Below, in pieces: positions 1-13,068 of a DNA stretch of 64,000 nucleotides (positions are counted from its first letter, which is position 1; each line of letters starts with the position of its first letter). Source of the stretch: Takashimella koratensis. Its lineage: Eukaryota > Basidiomycota > Tremellomycetes > Trichosporonales > Tetragoniomycetaceae. A program made the position numbers and the translations under genes. Location: NCBI GenBank assembly GCA_003116875.1, contig BCKT01000016.1, forward strand, positions 570,051-634,050, in the 5' to 3' direction. The notes under the pieces were generated by a model. That model was not told the DNA's origin. It was given only the letters and a program-made list of their open reading frames with translations, and did not search any database.

Positions 1-2
1 TG

Positions 3-2697
3 CTCGTTTCGGCTCTCATTCACCTCCCTCTCGTCGTCGCGGATAAATCCCAAGACGATCACGATGCAGAGACCGACGCACGTCATCTCACATCATGTAC
101 ACCTCTCGTGGCTGCTCACGGCCTCCTTCACTCCCTAGATCCACATCACCAGGCTCATCTCGAGAGCAAAGTGACCGGCTCGGTCAGCCCATTCGGACGA
201 GGGCTCAGCGACGGTCTTGGGTGGAACCACGATGGCCCTTTGGCAACAGCACTACGACTCCTCCCAAGAGTCATCAACCTCGTCAACCCCGTCCGCCTTC
301 TCGGACAAATACCGTTACCCTCTAACTTCAAGGCGGCAGTGGCTCCGCAAAAGGGGGACAAGAGGAGTAAATTGTCGAGAGCGAGGAAAGAGAAGATTGA
401 AGAGTTGATGCGGTTAGTGGATGAGGCAGAGGAGAAAGGGTGTGAAGATGTTTGGGCATTCAAGGGGTCACTCCGGATGGTGGGTGCATTGTTATTGTCC
501 TTTTATGCCGTACTGACTCGTCCAGTTCCCACCGCAAGGGATCAAGCAGGATCTTTCACAGGCGTTCAAATCGTTCCAAAAATCTGTCGACATCACCGCC
601 GACGCGCAGTCACAATTCATCGTCGGCTTCTTCCACGCGACCGGGCTAGCTGGAGTTACACGAGACCAAGGCAAGGCTGTTCTCTACTACACGTTCTCTG
701 CTCTGCAAGGGTACAAGCCGGCTCAGATGGCGCTCGGGTACCGATACTGGGCAGGCGTCGGAGTCGCGGAGGACTGCCTCACCGCGCTCGACTTCTACCA
801 AAGCGCTGCCGACCAAGCGTACGCTCGCTTCCTAGATGGACCTCCGGGCGGCGAAACCCTCCCGCTGTCTCCCTCCCGCCTCTCGGACAGGGCTGGTGGG
901 ATCTACGGTCCGTTCGCGTCATGGGCGTCTACAGGTTTCAACTCTCAACGGGCGGCAGTCAAGGCGAGCTCAGCGGTGGCGCGAGGCGAGACGGAAAGAG
1001 AGATCCTCGAGTACTACCAGTACCACTCTGATCGGGACTCGCACCTCTATACCGTCCGACTCGGTCGCTTGTTCTACCTCGGCAGCATCTACTTTTTGCC
1101 TGGCGGTGTCTCGTCTGGCGCAGAGTCGGTCGGCGAAATTGCACAGAGTTACGACAAGGCGCGAGCTTACTTTATGAAGGTGGCGCGCGTCTTGTGGCCC
1201 TCGGATTTCGATCAGAATGGCCAAGTCGCTGGAAAAAAGAGGATGAGCAAAGAGGCAGAGGACGCTGTGAGGGAGCCTGCGATGGTCGCTGCCGCTTTCT
1301 TAGGGAGGATGGCGATGAGAGGAGAGGGCCAGAAGAGGGATTACCGTCGAGCGAGGTTGTGGTATGAGCGCGCGGCAGACTTGGTTAGTGCCTCAGGATG
1401 TGGAAGATGGTCAGTGCTGATGGATTCAGGGTGACAGGGAAGCCCACAATGGGTTGGGTATCATCTACCGAGACGGACTCGCCCTCAATGCCGACGCTCC
1501 CAAAGCCCAACGCTACTTCCAGGCAGCGGCCGGTCAAGATCTTGCCGAAGCCCAAGTCAACTTGGGTAAGGCGCATCTTCAGCGCGGCGAATTTAAACAA
1601 GCTGTCGACATGCTCGAATCCGCGCTCAGACATGGATCGCCCTTTGAAGCGTTTCACCTCCTCGCATCGGTTCACGCGTCATCTGCACGAGCCGCTTCCG
1701 CCGCGGCAGACCGTCAGCAATCTCGAAACACCGGTTTCACAGGCGCTGTCACCGGCATGTGTGGTGTCAGTGTTGCCTATTACAAGTTGGTCGCCGAGAG
1801 GGGTGCATGGGACGACCTCGACTTCATCGGCGAGGCGGATCGAGCCTGGGCGAGGGGCGAGCAAGAGAAGGCAATGCTTGGATGGTGGATCGCAGCGGAG
1901 ATGGGCTATGAAGTTGCGCAAAACAACGTCGCATTCATGTTGGACAAGGGAGTGGATCCGTGGGAGATGGGGAAGGATACGTCGTTGGTCATGTGGACGA
2001 GAAGTGCTGCACAAGACAACGTGGACGCCATGGTCATGGTTGGTGATTACTATTGTGAGCTCCGTTTGACTCAGCTGTTCGATATGATAAAGTTTTGCTG
2101 ACATCCTGGATAGATCGCGGACTACACAGCAACTCGTCCGACTCTGACGCTGCCGACTTTGACCTCGCGCTTACATACTATCAAACGGCGGCCGACACTT
2201 CTGGGTCGTCTCTCGCTTATTGGAACCTCGGCCACATGTACGAGCATGGTCTCGGCGTACCGCAAGACTGGCATCTTGCGAAACGATTTTACGACCTCTC
2301 GCTCGAGACATCTGGCGACGCCTATCTGCCTTGGCTCCTGAGTTTGATCAAGCTCTACGCGCACAGCTGGTATATCGACTTGAAGACAGGGGGCAAGGTT
2401 CAACGGCTGCCGATATTTGAGGAGGACCCAGATCACCCGGGGCTTTGGGAGGCGGCCAAGCGACTGTTCACCAATACCGAGCTGTGGGAATACGATCCGG
2501 AGGGGTTAGAAGAGGAGAACGGGGATGCGGGATACGACGACGCAAGCGGGCATGGATGGGGTGGAGGCGGAGATGCTGAAGGTCGGCGAGAGGCCGCCGA
2601 GTTTGACGACGAGGATTTCGTGGAGACGGTCATCGTCTGGGTTTTGGGAGCTGCAGTGGTTATGCTTTTCTGGATCAGAGGGCGTTGGTTTGCGTAA
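3..2697 (+). CDS. HRD3: HRD3/SEL1L-like ERAD component, Sel1 repeats (5' partial)
   Basis: Probable lumenal scaffold of the Hrd1 ER-associated-degradation ubiquitin ligase. The frame is open from base 3 and begins inside a hydrophobic signal-peptide core (LVSALIHLPLVVA) followed by an acidic stretch, so the start codon lies upstream. Four exons fit: to 479, 526-1383, 1430-2054 and 2114-2697, with introns of 46-59 bases. Many Sel1-type repeats are visible (for example ALGYRYWAGVGV, GLGIIYRDGLAL, NLGHMYEHGLGV), each followed by an A-x-x-Y/F-x-x-A-A helix. An acidic linker then leads to one C-terminal membrane segment (VIVWVLGAAVVMLFWI) and a short tail, the expected type I topology for Hrd3/SEL1L. 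Other Sel1-repeat proteins exist, but signal peptide plus repeats plus a single C-terminal membrane anchor favours Hrd3. Confidence 0.85.
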
Positions 2698-2879
2698 CCC
2701 TCGACCCAAATTGTTGTATATTAGTGAAAATCCCAGAAAGCAATACCGCCTGACGAAATGCGCCGCGGGTCTTCTCATTTAGAGCAGTCAACCAAGATAT
2801 TACTACACGGCAATCATGACCAAGTTGTGTCGCATGCAGCATTGGCAATCCACAAATGTGTGACTGAGTCACAATGGGT

Positions 2880-4851
2880 CTAGGCGTATAGCCTGCTTTC
2901 GCCCTTTCTCAATCCAAGCTTTCGAAGTCGACGCACAACATCGACGCCGTGGTCAGCTGGACAAAGATCAGCCGTAGATTTTGACAAGACAATGACCAAA
3001 CCAAACGCTGCTTTCAACTTACTGATAGTCCAGTTGTAGCCCATTTGGTGGTACAGCTCTGCGTTTATTTTTAGCGTCATCCTCGACACTGTTGAAGAAC
3101 AGCTCACCGATGTTGTAGCGATGGTCAATGTTGTCAATGGTATCTCCTGGGCGGAGATAGTGTTCGAATCGTTTGGGAGGGACACTGGGGTGACCAATGA
3201 GCAAAAATCTCCTCACACCCTCAGTCACTCAACTTACTTGTCCGAGAACGACCAGCGAAAGTCACCCTTTTCCCCGGCGTCAATACCAAATTGACCATTC
3301 TCGAATCTACAGGTGTTTTAGTCAAGGGAGACTGTCGACGGAAAGAAAAAAAACGAACACAATAGTTTGGCAGTCTGGCTTGTGGATGTCACCGAGAGAC
3401 GCAAAGAACCCGATGCCGTTCACGGGGCTCTCAGCAGAGCGAAGGTACTGCACGACGTCCTCGAGATATCCCCCTGGACCTCGTAATCCAACCTCGAACG
3501 CCACGACGTATGGTTTGGTTGAAAATGCCTGCGTATAGACATTGTCAGCGGGTATATCAAGTTGAACTGATGTTCTCCAAACCAAGACGCGACGTACCTT
3601 TGCACATTGCAACGCTGAGCAGTTATCAGCTGATTGATCGAAATGTACTTACGATCAATGTTGCGAGCCGTCTCGGGACGCAAGACTGGCAGGAGCAAGG
3701 GTAAAGCCTTGCGACTGACCGCGTCCTACCAGAAAGTAAGTACACTGTTCTTTTCCCCTCACTCATTAGATTTAACTCACTTGAAACCATGCTGATCGCT
3801 CCAAGCACTCAGTATCTCCGTACCAACCCGCGTCAATCTTCCAAAGACACCATTCTGATGTCACAAAGTCAGATCGAATCAAGTAATCAAGCATCCAACT
3901 CACCAAGAGCATTGATACCCTCGGCGTTCACCTTGTCCTTGACAACGTGATAAGACGGCTCGGTCGCCACCGAGGTCTTGCTGTCTGGTTAGACTTCTAC
4001 TCCATCACCCACCGACTCACATGTCCAGCATGACAACGACATTGAGCTCCTCCTCTCTGATGAAATTGAGGCTGCACAAAGTCAGACTCGAAGCCGATTT
4101 GTCTCGCTCACACATTCTCCAGATCCAAGACCGTTTCGTTGCTATCAAGCCTGTCAGCCCCTTCTTTGACAAGAACGCGTACACAATCTTTCCATGCTCC
4201 TCCTTGAGCTGCAAATGCTCCATACAACCCTTCCACGGAGTATCAGAAACTCGCGGGTTGTAGCCTCTTCCCGTAAACGGACTGTAGATATCTGTCGTCG
4301 CTTAGCTGATACCCGTGCCTGATCAAAATCGACTCACCTGAGCGGCCATTGCGCTCTCCAACGTCTGTACAGCGTCCAAGACCGTCATCATGGAAGACGA
4401 CTGCAGAGCTTCAGCAATGTCCTCTTCAGTCACACGACCATCCAACATACCTGGGTGTCCATCGCTAGTCAATTGAATATCCAGCTCAATGCACTCAATT
4501 CCCGCTTCCACAGTTCGCCTTATAGCCTCTCGACTCTAGAAGTGAGTACACTGACATGTTTGTCCGACTTACATTGTCAGCTGCCCCGGCCCATCGGAGC
4601 GCACGGTGAGCGGAGACCATGAAAAGATCGGGCTGGGGTCGACGCAGCGCCTCCACAATTTTCCTCACATCGTACCGCGGGCGGTCGAGGTTGATAGGCT
4701 GGATAGTCATGTCTTGGAGTGTGGTTGATGTTGTCCGAAGCCTTGGTCGTCCGAGCTTCTCGAGGAACACTTTGTACGTTGAGAAAAGATAAACAACAAA
4801 GATGAGTAGAGAACTACCCAGTTCCGTCAAGAATTTTGAGCCTCGATGCAC
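2880..4851 (-). CDS. Glycerophosphodiester phosphodiesterase-like protein
   Basis: GDPD-family (PLC-like TIM barrel) enzyme, expected to release glycerol 3-phosphate from glycerophosphodiesters. It is split into about ten short exons. Spliced, it shows the catalytic set: H-R-A-L-R-W, then the E-x-D metal pair in ECIELDIQLTSDG, then FHDDGLGR with the second catalytic His. Downstream blocks also fit (DIYSPFTGRGYNPR, LNFIREEELNVVVMLDI, ALEWCLWKIDAGWY, INGIGFFASLGD-like). One intron is only about 32 bases. The long start at 4851 adds an N-terminal membrane segment (LLIFVVYLF); a shorter start at 4710 would give a soluble protein, and the sequence does not decide between them. It converges on the HRD3-like gene. 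It belongs to a divergent fungal GDPD branch, so substrate is uncertain. Confidence 0.75.
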
Positions 4852-5483
4852 GTTGCCAGTAGCAACATGGATTGAACGTGCATTATCGGTCGCTCTCTAG
4901 TCTGCCCTTCTCGATGATAGCTGATGACGAACATGCGTACAATTCACAAGTCAGATTCGGTCGTATTCTGGCACAATCATCCCAAAGCGCCTTCCAAGCG
5001 TTTCAGGATATCGGGGGTTCCTGGAAAGTCTGCCCTATCTCTTCTGGGCACGAACGTGGATCGGTTTGACCGAGAAGAAGGGCCTATTTTCCATTTACGT
5101 AAGAAATTGTTGTTGTTTTCTCTGGGTTCTCTCGCTGGGACGGATCGAATTGAATGAAAAATTCAGTCCGGGATCGGCATAATGCTTCGACTCTGACCAT
5201 CTCCAAGTCGCGCGCTGCACAAGCTTCCCGCAAGAAGATCCAACCTTGGCGCGGAGGGGAGCGCACGTTTCGTCTTTGTCAAACGTGTCTATAAGGCCCT
5301 AATTTCGTCCGCGAACAACGAACATGACACTTGATATCTTCATCAGTCCGCGTGTATCCGTAATATAAAAGGTTGTATCTTCACTGCGCTTCATTCGCAC
5401 TCCATCGCCTCACCTAGCCGTTCAATAGCGACCCGCACGACTGGCTGTACCTCAAAACACGACCTGTCCAATCTGCACAAGCA
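4852..5483. promoter_or_regulatory. Divergent intergenic promoter region
   Basis: This 632-base interval separates the GDPD-like gene (minus) from a sugar transporter (plus) and has no coding signal. A TATAAAA box at 5364-5370 lies about 115 bases upstream of the transporter ATG. The leader from about 5390 is pyrimidine- and CA-rich. Confidence 0.6.
5364..5370 (+). promoter_or_regulatory. TATA box of MAL-type transporter
   Basis: TATAAAA, about 115 bases before the ATG at 5484. This is the only close TATA match in the interval. Confidence 0.55.
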
Positions 5484-7519
5484 ATGTCCAAGCAAACGGA
5501 GCTCGCCGTGGCCGACCACGTCGGTCTGACCTCCACCCAGCTGCAGGAGGATGCCGAGATCGACCGCGCTCTGCTTCACATCGGTCACGCCGTCGTCGAG
5601 AAGCAAAAGTCGGAGACGTTTACTCAGGCATGGCGCAACCACTGGCGTGCTGGTCTGTGGAGTATCGTCCTCGGCACTGCCCTGATCATGGAGGGTATGG
5701 ACACTGGCATGGTGAGTAGGACATCACCGTCAAGGCGAAGACCCACTGACCACTTTATCCTTAGGTCAACGGTTTCTTCGGTTTGACTCAGTTCAAAGAG
5801 AAGTTTGGGGTTGAAACCAATGGAAAATGGGCGGTCCCTGCTTCGGACCAGACTGGTCTCTCAGACACTGCGACCTGTGGACAGATCATCGGCTTGATCA
5901 TCACCAGTGTCTGCCAGGAACGGTTCGGTTCCAAGCCCACTTTTATCGCCGGAATGGTCTGGATGACTGGCGCCGTCTTCCTCGCCGTCTTCGCCAAGAA
6001 TATCCACATGCTCTACGCTGCCGAGTTCCTCATGGGTGTCCCTTGGGGCATGTTCCAGACTCTGACCACTGCTTACGCTACCGGTGAGTGATGGGCTGTT
6101 GTTGATCGACTAAGATCACTGACGGTCACCTGACAGAAATCTGTCCTCTCTCGCTTCGAGCATACCTCTCAGCCTATGCGTCGCTTTCATGGGGTGCCGG
6201 CAAACTTCTCGCTGTCGCCATTCTGCGCGCATGTCTCAACTTGTCGGGTGACTGGGGATGGAGGCTTCCGTATGCTCTCTACTGGATCTACCCTGTCCCC
6301 CTCGCTGTCGCAACCCTCTTCGCCCCAGAGAGTAAGTCTCTTTTCGGTGTTTGTTGATCATTCGACTGACTCTGCTTGTAGGCCCCTGGTGGCTTGTTCG
6401 CAAGGGACGATACGAAGACGCGAAAAAGGCTGTTCGATCGGTGTCTGGCGCCGATGTCTATGCCGAGGGTGAAGTTGAAGGCTACGTCGAGTATATGAAG
6501 CACACCGATGCCCTTGATCGCGCCGAGCAGGCCAAGGGATCGCTCCTTGACATGTTCAAGGGGACCAACCTTCGTAGGACAGAGGTGCAAATGGGTGTAT
6601 GGATGACTCAGAACTGGAACGGCAGCCAGATTTATTCTCTGGCTATCGTTTTGTGAGTAGTTTGGCCTCTGCGTTATTGTGTGGCTTGCTGACGACGTGT
6701 CTATAGCCTCGAGCAAGCTGGTCTCTCCACGGCGACGGCTTTCGATCTCAACCTCGTTCTTCAGGCTTTCGGTATAGTTGGTGTCGCCATGTAAGTGATT
6801 AGATACGAGCTTCGCGACCGTCTGTTGCTAACAAGTGGTCTTCACAGCTCGTGGGTTCTTCTCCGCTACTTTGGTCGTCGTCCGATCTACATCTATGGGA
6901 CACTCTGCAGCGTCATCTTCAACATTCCCATCGGCATTCTCGGCTGGTACTCGTCCACCGCGTCGTCCTATGTCATTGGCGTGCTCATGATCATAATCAA
7001 CTTCACTTTCCACATGTTCGTGCCATACCTCCGCTGGGTTCTTGACGAGCATCATTGAGGCCGCTCGCTATTGAAAACAGCTGACAGATTTCTTTGCAAA
7101 GGTCGATCGGCCCCGTCTGCTACACTATCGTCGGTGAAGTCCCTGCGTCCCGTCTCCGTGCCCGCTCCATTGCATATGGTCGTTTCATTTATGTCGTCAA
7201 CGGTATCATTGTCGCCTCCATTAATAACTACATGGTCTCGGCGACCGCGTGGAACTGGCAAGCAAAGAGCGGTCTGTTCTGGGCAGGCACAGGTCTGCTC
7301 TGTGTTCTTTGGGGCTGGTTCAGGCTTCCCGAGACTGGTGGTCGCAGCTTTGCCGAGCTCGACATTCTCTTCGCCAACAAGGTGTCGTCGAGAAAGTTCA
7401 CCAAGGTCGTCGTCGAGGACGCCATGGCTGAGGGGTCGCTCAACTCTGCCTCAGAGGAGAAGCTTGACGGTTCCACGCCGGCCGACCCCAGAGACCAGCT
7501 TCCGCCTCTGCGCGCTTAA
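5484..7519 (+). CDS. MFS sugar transporter, MAL-type alpha-glucoside/H+ symporter family
   Basis: Plasma-membrane sugar porter of the fungal MAL (maltose permease) branch, likely importing an oligosaccharide by proton symport. About nine exons join to a 12-membrane-segment protein. Family marks in order: LIMEGMDTGM in the first segment, GVPWGMFQTLTTAYATEIC (loop after segment 4), APESPWWLVRKGRYEDAKKAV before the central loop, GTNLRRTE, an RYFGRRPIY signature, SIGPVCYTIVGEVP, and ETGGRSFAELDILFAN at the C-terminal cytosolic tail. The intron near 7017-7100 is the least certain junction (HM|SIGPVCY). It is followed in tandem by a Zn2Cys6 regulator, the arrangement seen in yeast MAL loci. A second MAL-type transporter lies at 58.7-60.9 kb. 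The substrate cannot be read from sequence. Confidence 0.85.
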
Positions 7520-7927
7520 GCACCATAATAGGAGAAAAACACCCATGCCATTTGGCGGTCTGATCATGGATTTCGTCTGATTAGATAGTACAGTAGATAA
7601 GGCCCGAAAATTAGCGATAGATTGATTGGTTTATATCTTGATGCTATGTCCCTTCACAAGACCCTCACGTTCTTCCCTCAGCCTCCTGGAGTAAGAGAGT
7701 TGGGGCTTGCTGCAGCTCTTCAATGCCCATTTTGATGCACGCCCAACGCCGTCCTCGACCGGCTCAATCTGACGCACGTGCATGAGTACCTCTCCGATTG
7801 TTCCGATCTTTCCCATTTCAAGACCCTTAATCAGATCCTCGTTTTCTTTGCTTGACTTGTGTTTTTGCTTTCAATTCTTCTCCTTCCTTCACTTCAACTC
7901 TGCGACAATACTCTCTCGTTCAGAAGT
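7520..7927. promoter_or_regulatory. Intergenic: transporter 3' end and regulator promoter
   Basis: This 408-base interval lies between tandem plus-strand genes. Its second half is a C/T-rich leader (about 7845-7925) just before the regulator ATG. No ORF with family similarity was seen. Confidence 0.45.
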
Positions 7928-9648
7928 ATGATCAAGAAAGCGTGCGATGCGTGTCATCTGCGCCGATCAAAGGTCAGTCTTCCATGGATAAAGTACAGAC
8001 TGTATGCTAATGTGGCCTTAACCCTATAGTGCTCCGGCGAGGAACCATGCTTGCGTTGTCTGCAGAGTGGGAGGACGTGTACCTACTTGAAGAAGGTACA
8101 AAAGAAAGGCCCCAAACCAAGGTATGAGACGACTGAGACAGTGTCGCGCTCTGATCAATGTTCATGACTCTTTACAGAACCTCTGTCGTGTCACGATGTA
8201 CTCCCACGCAATTCTTCGACGTCAGCGAGTTGCAGATATCCGATTCAGCGACTTGGTTGACTCGCATCGTTCCCGACGAACCTTCTCCCTTCAGTCTAGA
8301 TGCCCCTTTCGTCTTTCCTACTGCGAGCATTCCACCATCTGTCACCAACACCCCTCACGCTAAAGCAGCTTTCCTCAACCTCGTCAATCCAATTCTTTCG
8401 GACAACCTCTCAACGTACCTCACCGACATTTGGCCGTTGAATCCCATCGTAGATCCCATCGAGCTACAAGTCGCTTTCACCCTTCGGCAGCACTACTATG
8501 ACGAATCATTTGCGGCCCTTCTCCTTGCCCTCTGCGGTTTCACCCTCTACATTCACTCCGAAGACGACGAGCAACTGCGCCGAGCCGAAAGTCTCGTCGA
8601 AGAAGCATTGAAACTACACACCAGCCTAAGTCTAGGTTCAAAGCCCCCCACCCTGCAAACGATTGCAACGTCAATTATGATTGGCGGCTACGTTCACGCA
8701 ACCAAAGGGATCGATGCGGGCTACGTGCGCTCAAAGGAAGCAATCGGACTCGCAGAGCTGCTGCAGCTGCATCGCCCTGCTACGTACGAGAAGTTTTCAC
8801 AATCAGAACGAGAGTTAGCCTTGCGCATATACTGGAAGCTGAACGTGTTTGAGAGGTGAGTGCGAGGTCCCTTTACTTTGATCCTTACGCTCACACGAGT
8901 TGTCCAATTCGCAGATCTGCGTCCCTCATCCAAGTTCGACCGATAACGTTCAGCGGTCGGGCTCTCACGATGTCTAGCGAGTTTGGCTCTCTGTCGTCAG
9001 TCTGCGCCCGACTTCGACCCATCACACGTACTTTTGATGTTTTCGAACGTGATATCATCGACTGCATTAACGGGTTGTGCGATGCGTCAACGTGCAAAGT
9101 GTTCACCTCCGCTCGAGCTGTGGACATGCAAAACGACCTCGGCTTGCCGGAAGAAGACAATCTCGATCTGCTTAGCGACGTACAAAAAGCGGATCTCAGC
9201 CTCACCAAGCTTTGGCTCCAAACTAGAGCTTGGCAAGCTTGCGTTTCTCATTCACTCTTGGAACCAAACGCAACACATCCCGCTCTTCGAATAGACTTTC
9301 CACTCTACACGCTAGTGAAGACTTCTGAGGCTGTGGATTCATTCGATCCATCATCTTTGGAAGGCAACGGGCGATGTATGGTGAGTGTGTACCATGAGAG
9401 GTCTGAGATCATCTGCTCATACAGCTTCAATCTAGTCTTTTAAGCTTCAAACGATTACGAACGCTGCAGAGATGGTGATGCACCTCAACGAGAAGATCGT
9501 TTTGAACAGTATCGACTGCATCGACACATTGCAACAGATGCTACTTGCTGTTCGCCGATGGGTGGAACATCTCGGTGCTCGCAAATGGGTTCGATATGAA
9601 AGCTCAAAACAGATCACCAACGCCGGCCATGAACAAGCAGAAGTGTGA
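7928..9648 (+). CDS. Zn2Cys6 transcription factor
   Basis: Fungal binuclear-zinc-cluster regulator. Exon 1 (7928-7972) encodes M-I-K-K-A-C-D-A-C-H-L-R-R-S-K and joins exon 2 at 8030. The cluster is C-x2-C-x6-C-x5-C-x2-C-x6-C, ending C-T-Y-L-K-K and a basic linker at residues 6-50. The large middle exon (from about 8178 to 8855) carries a fungal_trans-type helical region (ALCGFTLYIHSEDDEQL, GYVHATKGIDAGYVRSKEAIGLAELL, LRIYWKLNVFER). Two more exons run through FERDIIDCINGLCD to the stop at 9646-9648. The position right behind a MAL-type transporter suggests it may control that gene, as MALx3 controls MALx1 in budding yeast. That is inference from context only. Confidence 0.8.
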
Positions 9649-9868
9649 GCTTGAGGATGGTCACCGTTCGCTGGAAAGGCCTATCAACCGAGAGCCTGTC
9701 ATTATATTTATATCTGGGGGTAGTATTTCGATTTGAGACTAAGGTTGTCCGATCCCCTATGTTGTAAAGTACGAAGACCTTGCTGTTGTATTGTGACACC
9801 ATGCATTCATGCAGACTGAAAAGTTGATGCCCTCGTGCTGCCCCATACCAAGAAGATGCAATGCAAGA

Positions 9869-12800
9869 TTATACCGATTGGTTTTGTTGCTCGCGCTGAT
9901 CTGCGTCTCCCTTCATGTCCCATGTCCACCAGTTGAAAAGCTGTCATGCAAGCATTAGCCAATGTTGAGCGTGAACATTGAAGTGGTCTCACATTGTTAT
10001 TTGCGTCGGGAAGATCTTGAAGCATCGCAGGGTCCCAAAATTGATTCAACTGATGCGAGTCAGACAGGCTCTATTTCTCGTGGAGCTTGTGCACCTACCA
10101 AAGGATCGCTCGAGGTGTCGAAAAGGTTCAATGCCGGATTTTCGGCGAAAGGTTCCACAGCTCCAAACTGTTGCTGTAAAGCTTGACTGATAGTTTGCGT
10201 GACCACGGTGTTTGGGGATGGCGTGGTGTTGATTTGCGTCGGAGTAATGGTCGTCGCAGTCTGCTTGCCCTTGGACGCTCTCTGAATGAGCCTCGTTCGT
10301 AGCCCTAGCAACTCAATGTCGTCGTTTTCATCGACTGAGTCGAAAGAAGATGACGTCGATGGCTCGTTCATCTTGATCTGGACTCGTTGTCGGAGACGAA
10401 GAAGCCACTGCAAGTTCTGAACCATTCGCTTTGACGCGCGACTTTGAACTCCTGAAGTGTAGACGGCAATCGCCGAATCAATCTGTGATAAGGCAAAGCC
10501 CGCCAAAACGTTTTTCGGATTTTGCATGATGACGGTTCCAGCGCAAACAGCTGCACTAAATGCGTGATACCAGAAGTACCAGTGCCTCGAGACGACGTAG
10601 GGGTGCAAGGCGTGAATGGCGACGGCGAGTTGGATGATGACGTTGCAGCGTTCCATCACCGCTAAATAAGAAGGGCCGTATTGGGATCGAGTGGGATCCG
10701 AGTGCTGTTCGTGGAGGGCACGTGCAAAGTATGGACGATGCAGGAACAGTAGTGACTCCGTGATGTTGAGAGCGAGAGTAAATTGCTTCAGATGGTCAAT
10801 TTACACTAGTGAGAGTTGAACAAATCCATACCTGGAAAGTCCTCTGCAGATCGCGCTTAGAAACCTCTGGACTATCGGCGATAGCGGCCTCAGAGTTGGG
10901 GTATAGGGAGGAGAGCGATAGCAGTGCTGTCCGACAACGCAAGGCGAAAGGGATATTCCTCTCAAAGTGGACGAGCCTCTCATGAAGATCAAGAACTGTC
11001 TGATAAGGCGGAGCGTTGACTTTCATGGCGAGGTTGAGTACCTCGCCGGAGATGGTAGACAGCTCAAACTTGAGTCGTTTGAAGCCTTTGTGAGCGATGC
11101 CGTCGGGTGACATGATCGGCTCATCCGATGGGAACAACGTATCGATGTGCTCGGGAGAGATGCTGCTTCTGCAGTCTGGTGAGCATGTGGAGCAAGCGAT
11201 GTATGCCTGCGGACGTACGGTCTCGAGAAGCAATTCGCCTGGAACACATCGGCAGAGAAGCATTCCCAAAACACGCGCCTACTCGTTAGCTTCCCGGCTG
11301 AGGCACGTCACTTACCGTCGCTCTTCCACTATCTCAGGTGCGAGGTTCCATTTCTCACCATCTCGATGCAGTCCCATCTAAACATTAGTGCTTTGATTGC
11401 CTTCCGACTCACTCCTTGAATGATACGCATCGCCAAACCCCACAATGGCCACGCCGAGTCACCTGTTCGACCGGTTTCCGTTTCCCTATAACCCATCAGC
11501 GTCCGAGAGCTTCGCTAGCGAATGCTCACAAATGAAAGTGAGCCATGAGATGCTGAGGGGTGTCAATTGTGTATCTTTCTCTGCCTCTCCCTTTCTTCCC
11601 TCACCAGTGCTTGCACGCCTGCAATGGTGTTGTGCTCCAGAAATCTCCCTTTAGACAACGCCATCTTGGCTGCTCGAAAGAGATCCTCGCTGATGGGGTC
11701 GTTGGGAGGTAGTTCGAGATTGTGCAATGCCCCTTGAGCCATGACCATGAACACGAGGGACAGCTCTTGGGGCGACGCCTTTTCGACGGATCGCCCATAC
11801 GCCTTGTCGTATATGGGCATGAACGCGGCTTTCGTGATAATATCATAACTAGCAAAGTTAGAACACTTCGTTCCAAACGACTTACTGCCATGCGAAATAT
11901 CGATAATATGAGTCAACGAGGATACCAGCTTCTTCCCATGGAGGAAGCTTATTGACAAGTGATGAAGTGGAAATGGGGGCTTCGAACGGGAAGGACTCGT
12001 CGTTGAATCGGCGGACAGGTGATGGGGCGCGAGAAGCAGACGGCGATTCGAATGCATCTTCCACCTCTTGCTTTATGAAGGGTCAGCAGCAATACTAGAG
12101 GGCATTGCAATGCTCACGTCTTTTAACCATTCGCTTGCAGCTGTGGGACCAAGATATTTGGAACGGCCAGAACGTCCAATCATCAGAGTACCGATACCTT
12201 GCTCATCTTGCGGGGTCTCGGAGGGCGCAGATACCTCATCAGGATGGCTGAAGTCGAAGTGCACCTGAGGATTTTCGCGACTTGGTGCCGGAGGCATAAA
12301 GAGCTCGGGGGTCGGGTCCACTTGCATCGGCGGAGCGTCAAAAGATGGCTGGGATGTTGAGCCTTTCGTCAACATCGTTCCACCTGATCCTGGTGACCGA
12401 GGGCGACCTGGTCGCGGCTGCACGATGCCCTGGATTCCTTCAGGGCGGTCCGGCAGCTCCCTCTTGGGCGAGCGCGACCGAGATCTTGCTCCCCCAGCGC
12501 TAGTGGTCGTATCCTGACGTGGCCGTCGCAGCATCTCTTCCTCCGACTCGGGGAGCGCTATGCCATTCTGCGAGAGAAGCGCTTCGAGAGCATCCAGCCT
12601 TTTTTTCAAACCGGCAGGTTCCCCGGGGGTGTCTTTCGCTTCGTTGGGGCAAAGATTGGGACAACGTCGTCGAATGCAGTTCGAACACGGAACTGCATTG
12701 GGAGTCAAAGGCTGCATCCAGTAGTGAGTAATGGGCACTGAACGTACCCTCTCGATCGCACTTGAGCTTGAGTCTACGACACTCTGTATCTCGTGTGAGC

Positions 12801-13068
12801 TGAAAGCCATCCAAGGCTTATGTCTGCTTGACTCACCGGCGCAACTAAAATGCTGTCTTTTCCTTCGAGGCCGCGCTACTTCAGGAGCGTTCGACATTTG
12901 GTTGTCCTTGGATTTCGGATTTTGAGTATGATGTCCATTTGCCCTTGTTTCCGCTTCGGTTTCATGACTCGCGGGGGCATCAGAAGATGGAGGAGCACCG
13001 TTCCCCGCCGGCGGCGGTGATGATGAAGTTGCCATGCTGGATATTTGAACAAAATCGCCGTTTGCCAT
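9869..13068 (-). CDS. Zn2Cys6 transcription factor, large
   Basis: Zinc-cluster regulator with about nine exons. The Ser/Pro-rich N-terminus leads to R-R-K-R-Q-H-F-S-C-A-E-C-R-R-L-K-L-K-C-D, then C-S-N-C-I-R-R-R-C-P-N-L-C. The six cysteines span three exons, with junctions inside the cluster. A coiled-coil-like segment (LKKRLDALEALLSQNG) follows directly, then a long disordered Pro/Ser/Arg region. The middle homology region starts at about LPPWEEAGILVDSYYRYFAWQYDI and includes SLVFMVMAQGALHNLEL, RRVFWECFSADVFQA and a histidine- and tyrosine-rich helix near 10.6 kb. The C-terminus ends FNWWTWDMKGD...NQSV. ATG at 13066-13068 is chosen; 13033-13035 and an upstream in-frame ATG at 13285-13287 are alternatives. 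No regulon can be named. Confidence 0.8.

Noticed and set aside
4323..4511. Apparent loss of the catalytic His-Asp motif in the GDPD-like gene
   Set aside because: The open frame simply reads through a 50-base intron (4401-4450). Correct splicing gives FHDDGLGR with the His present.
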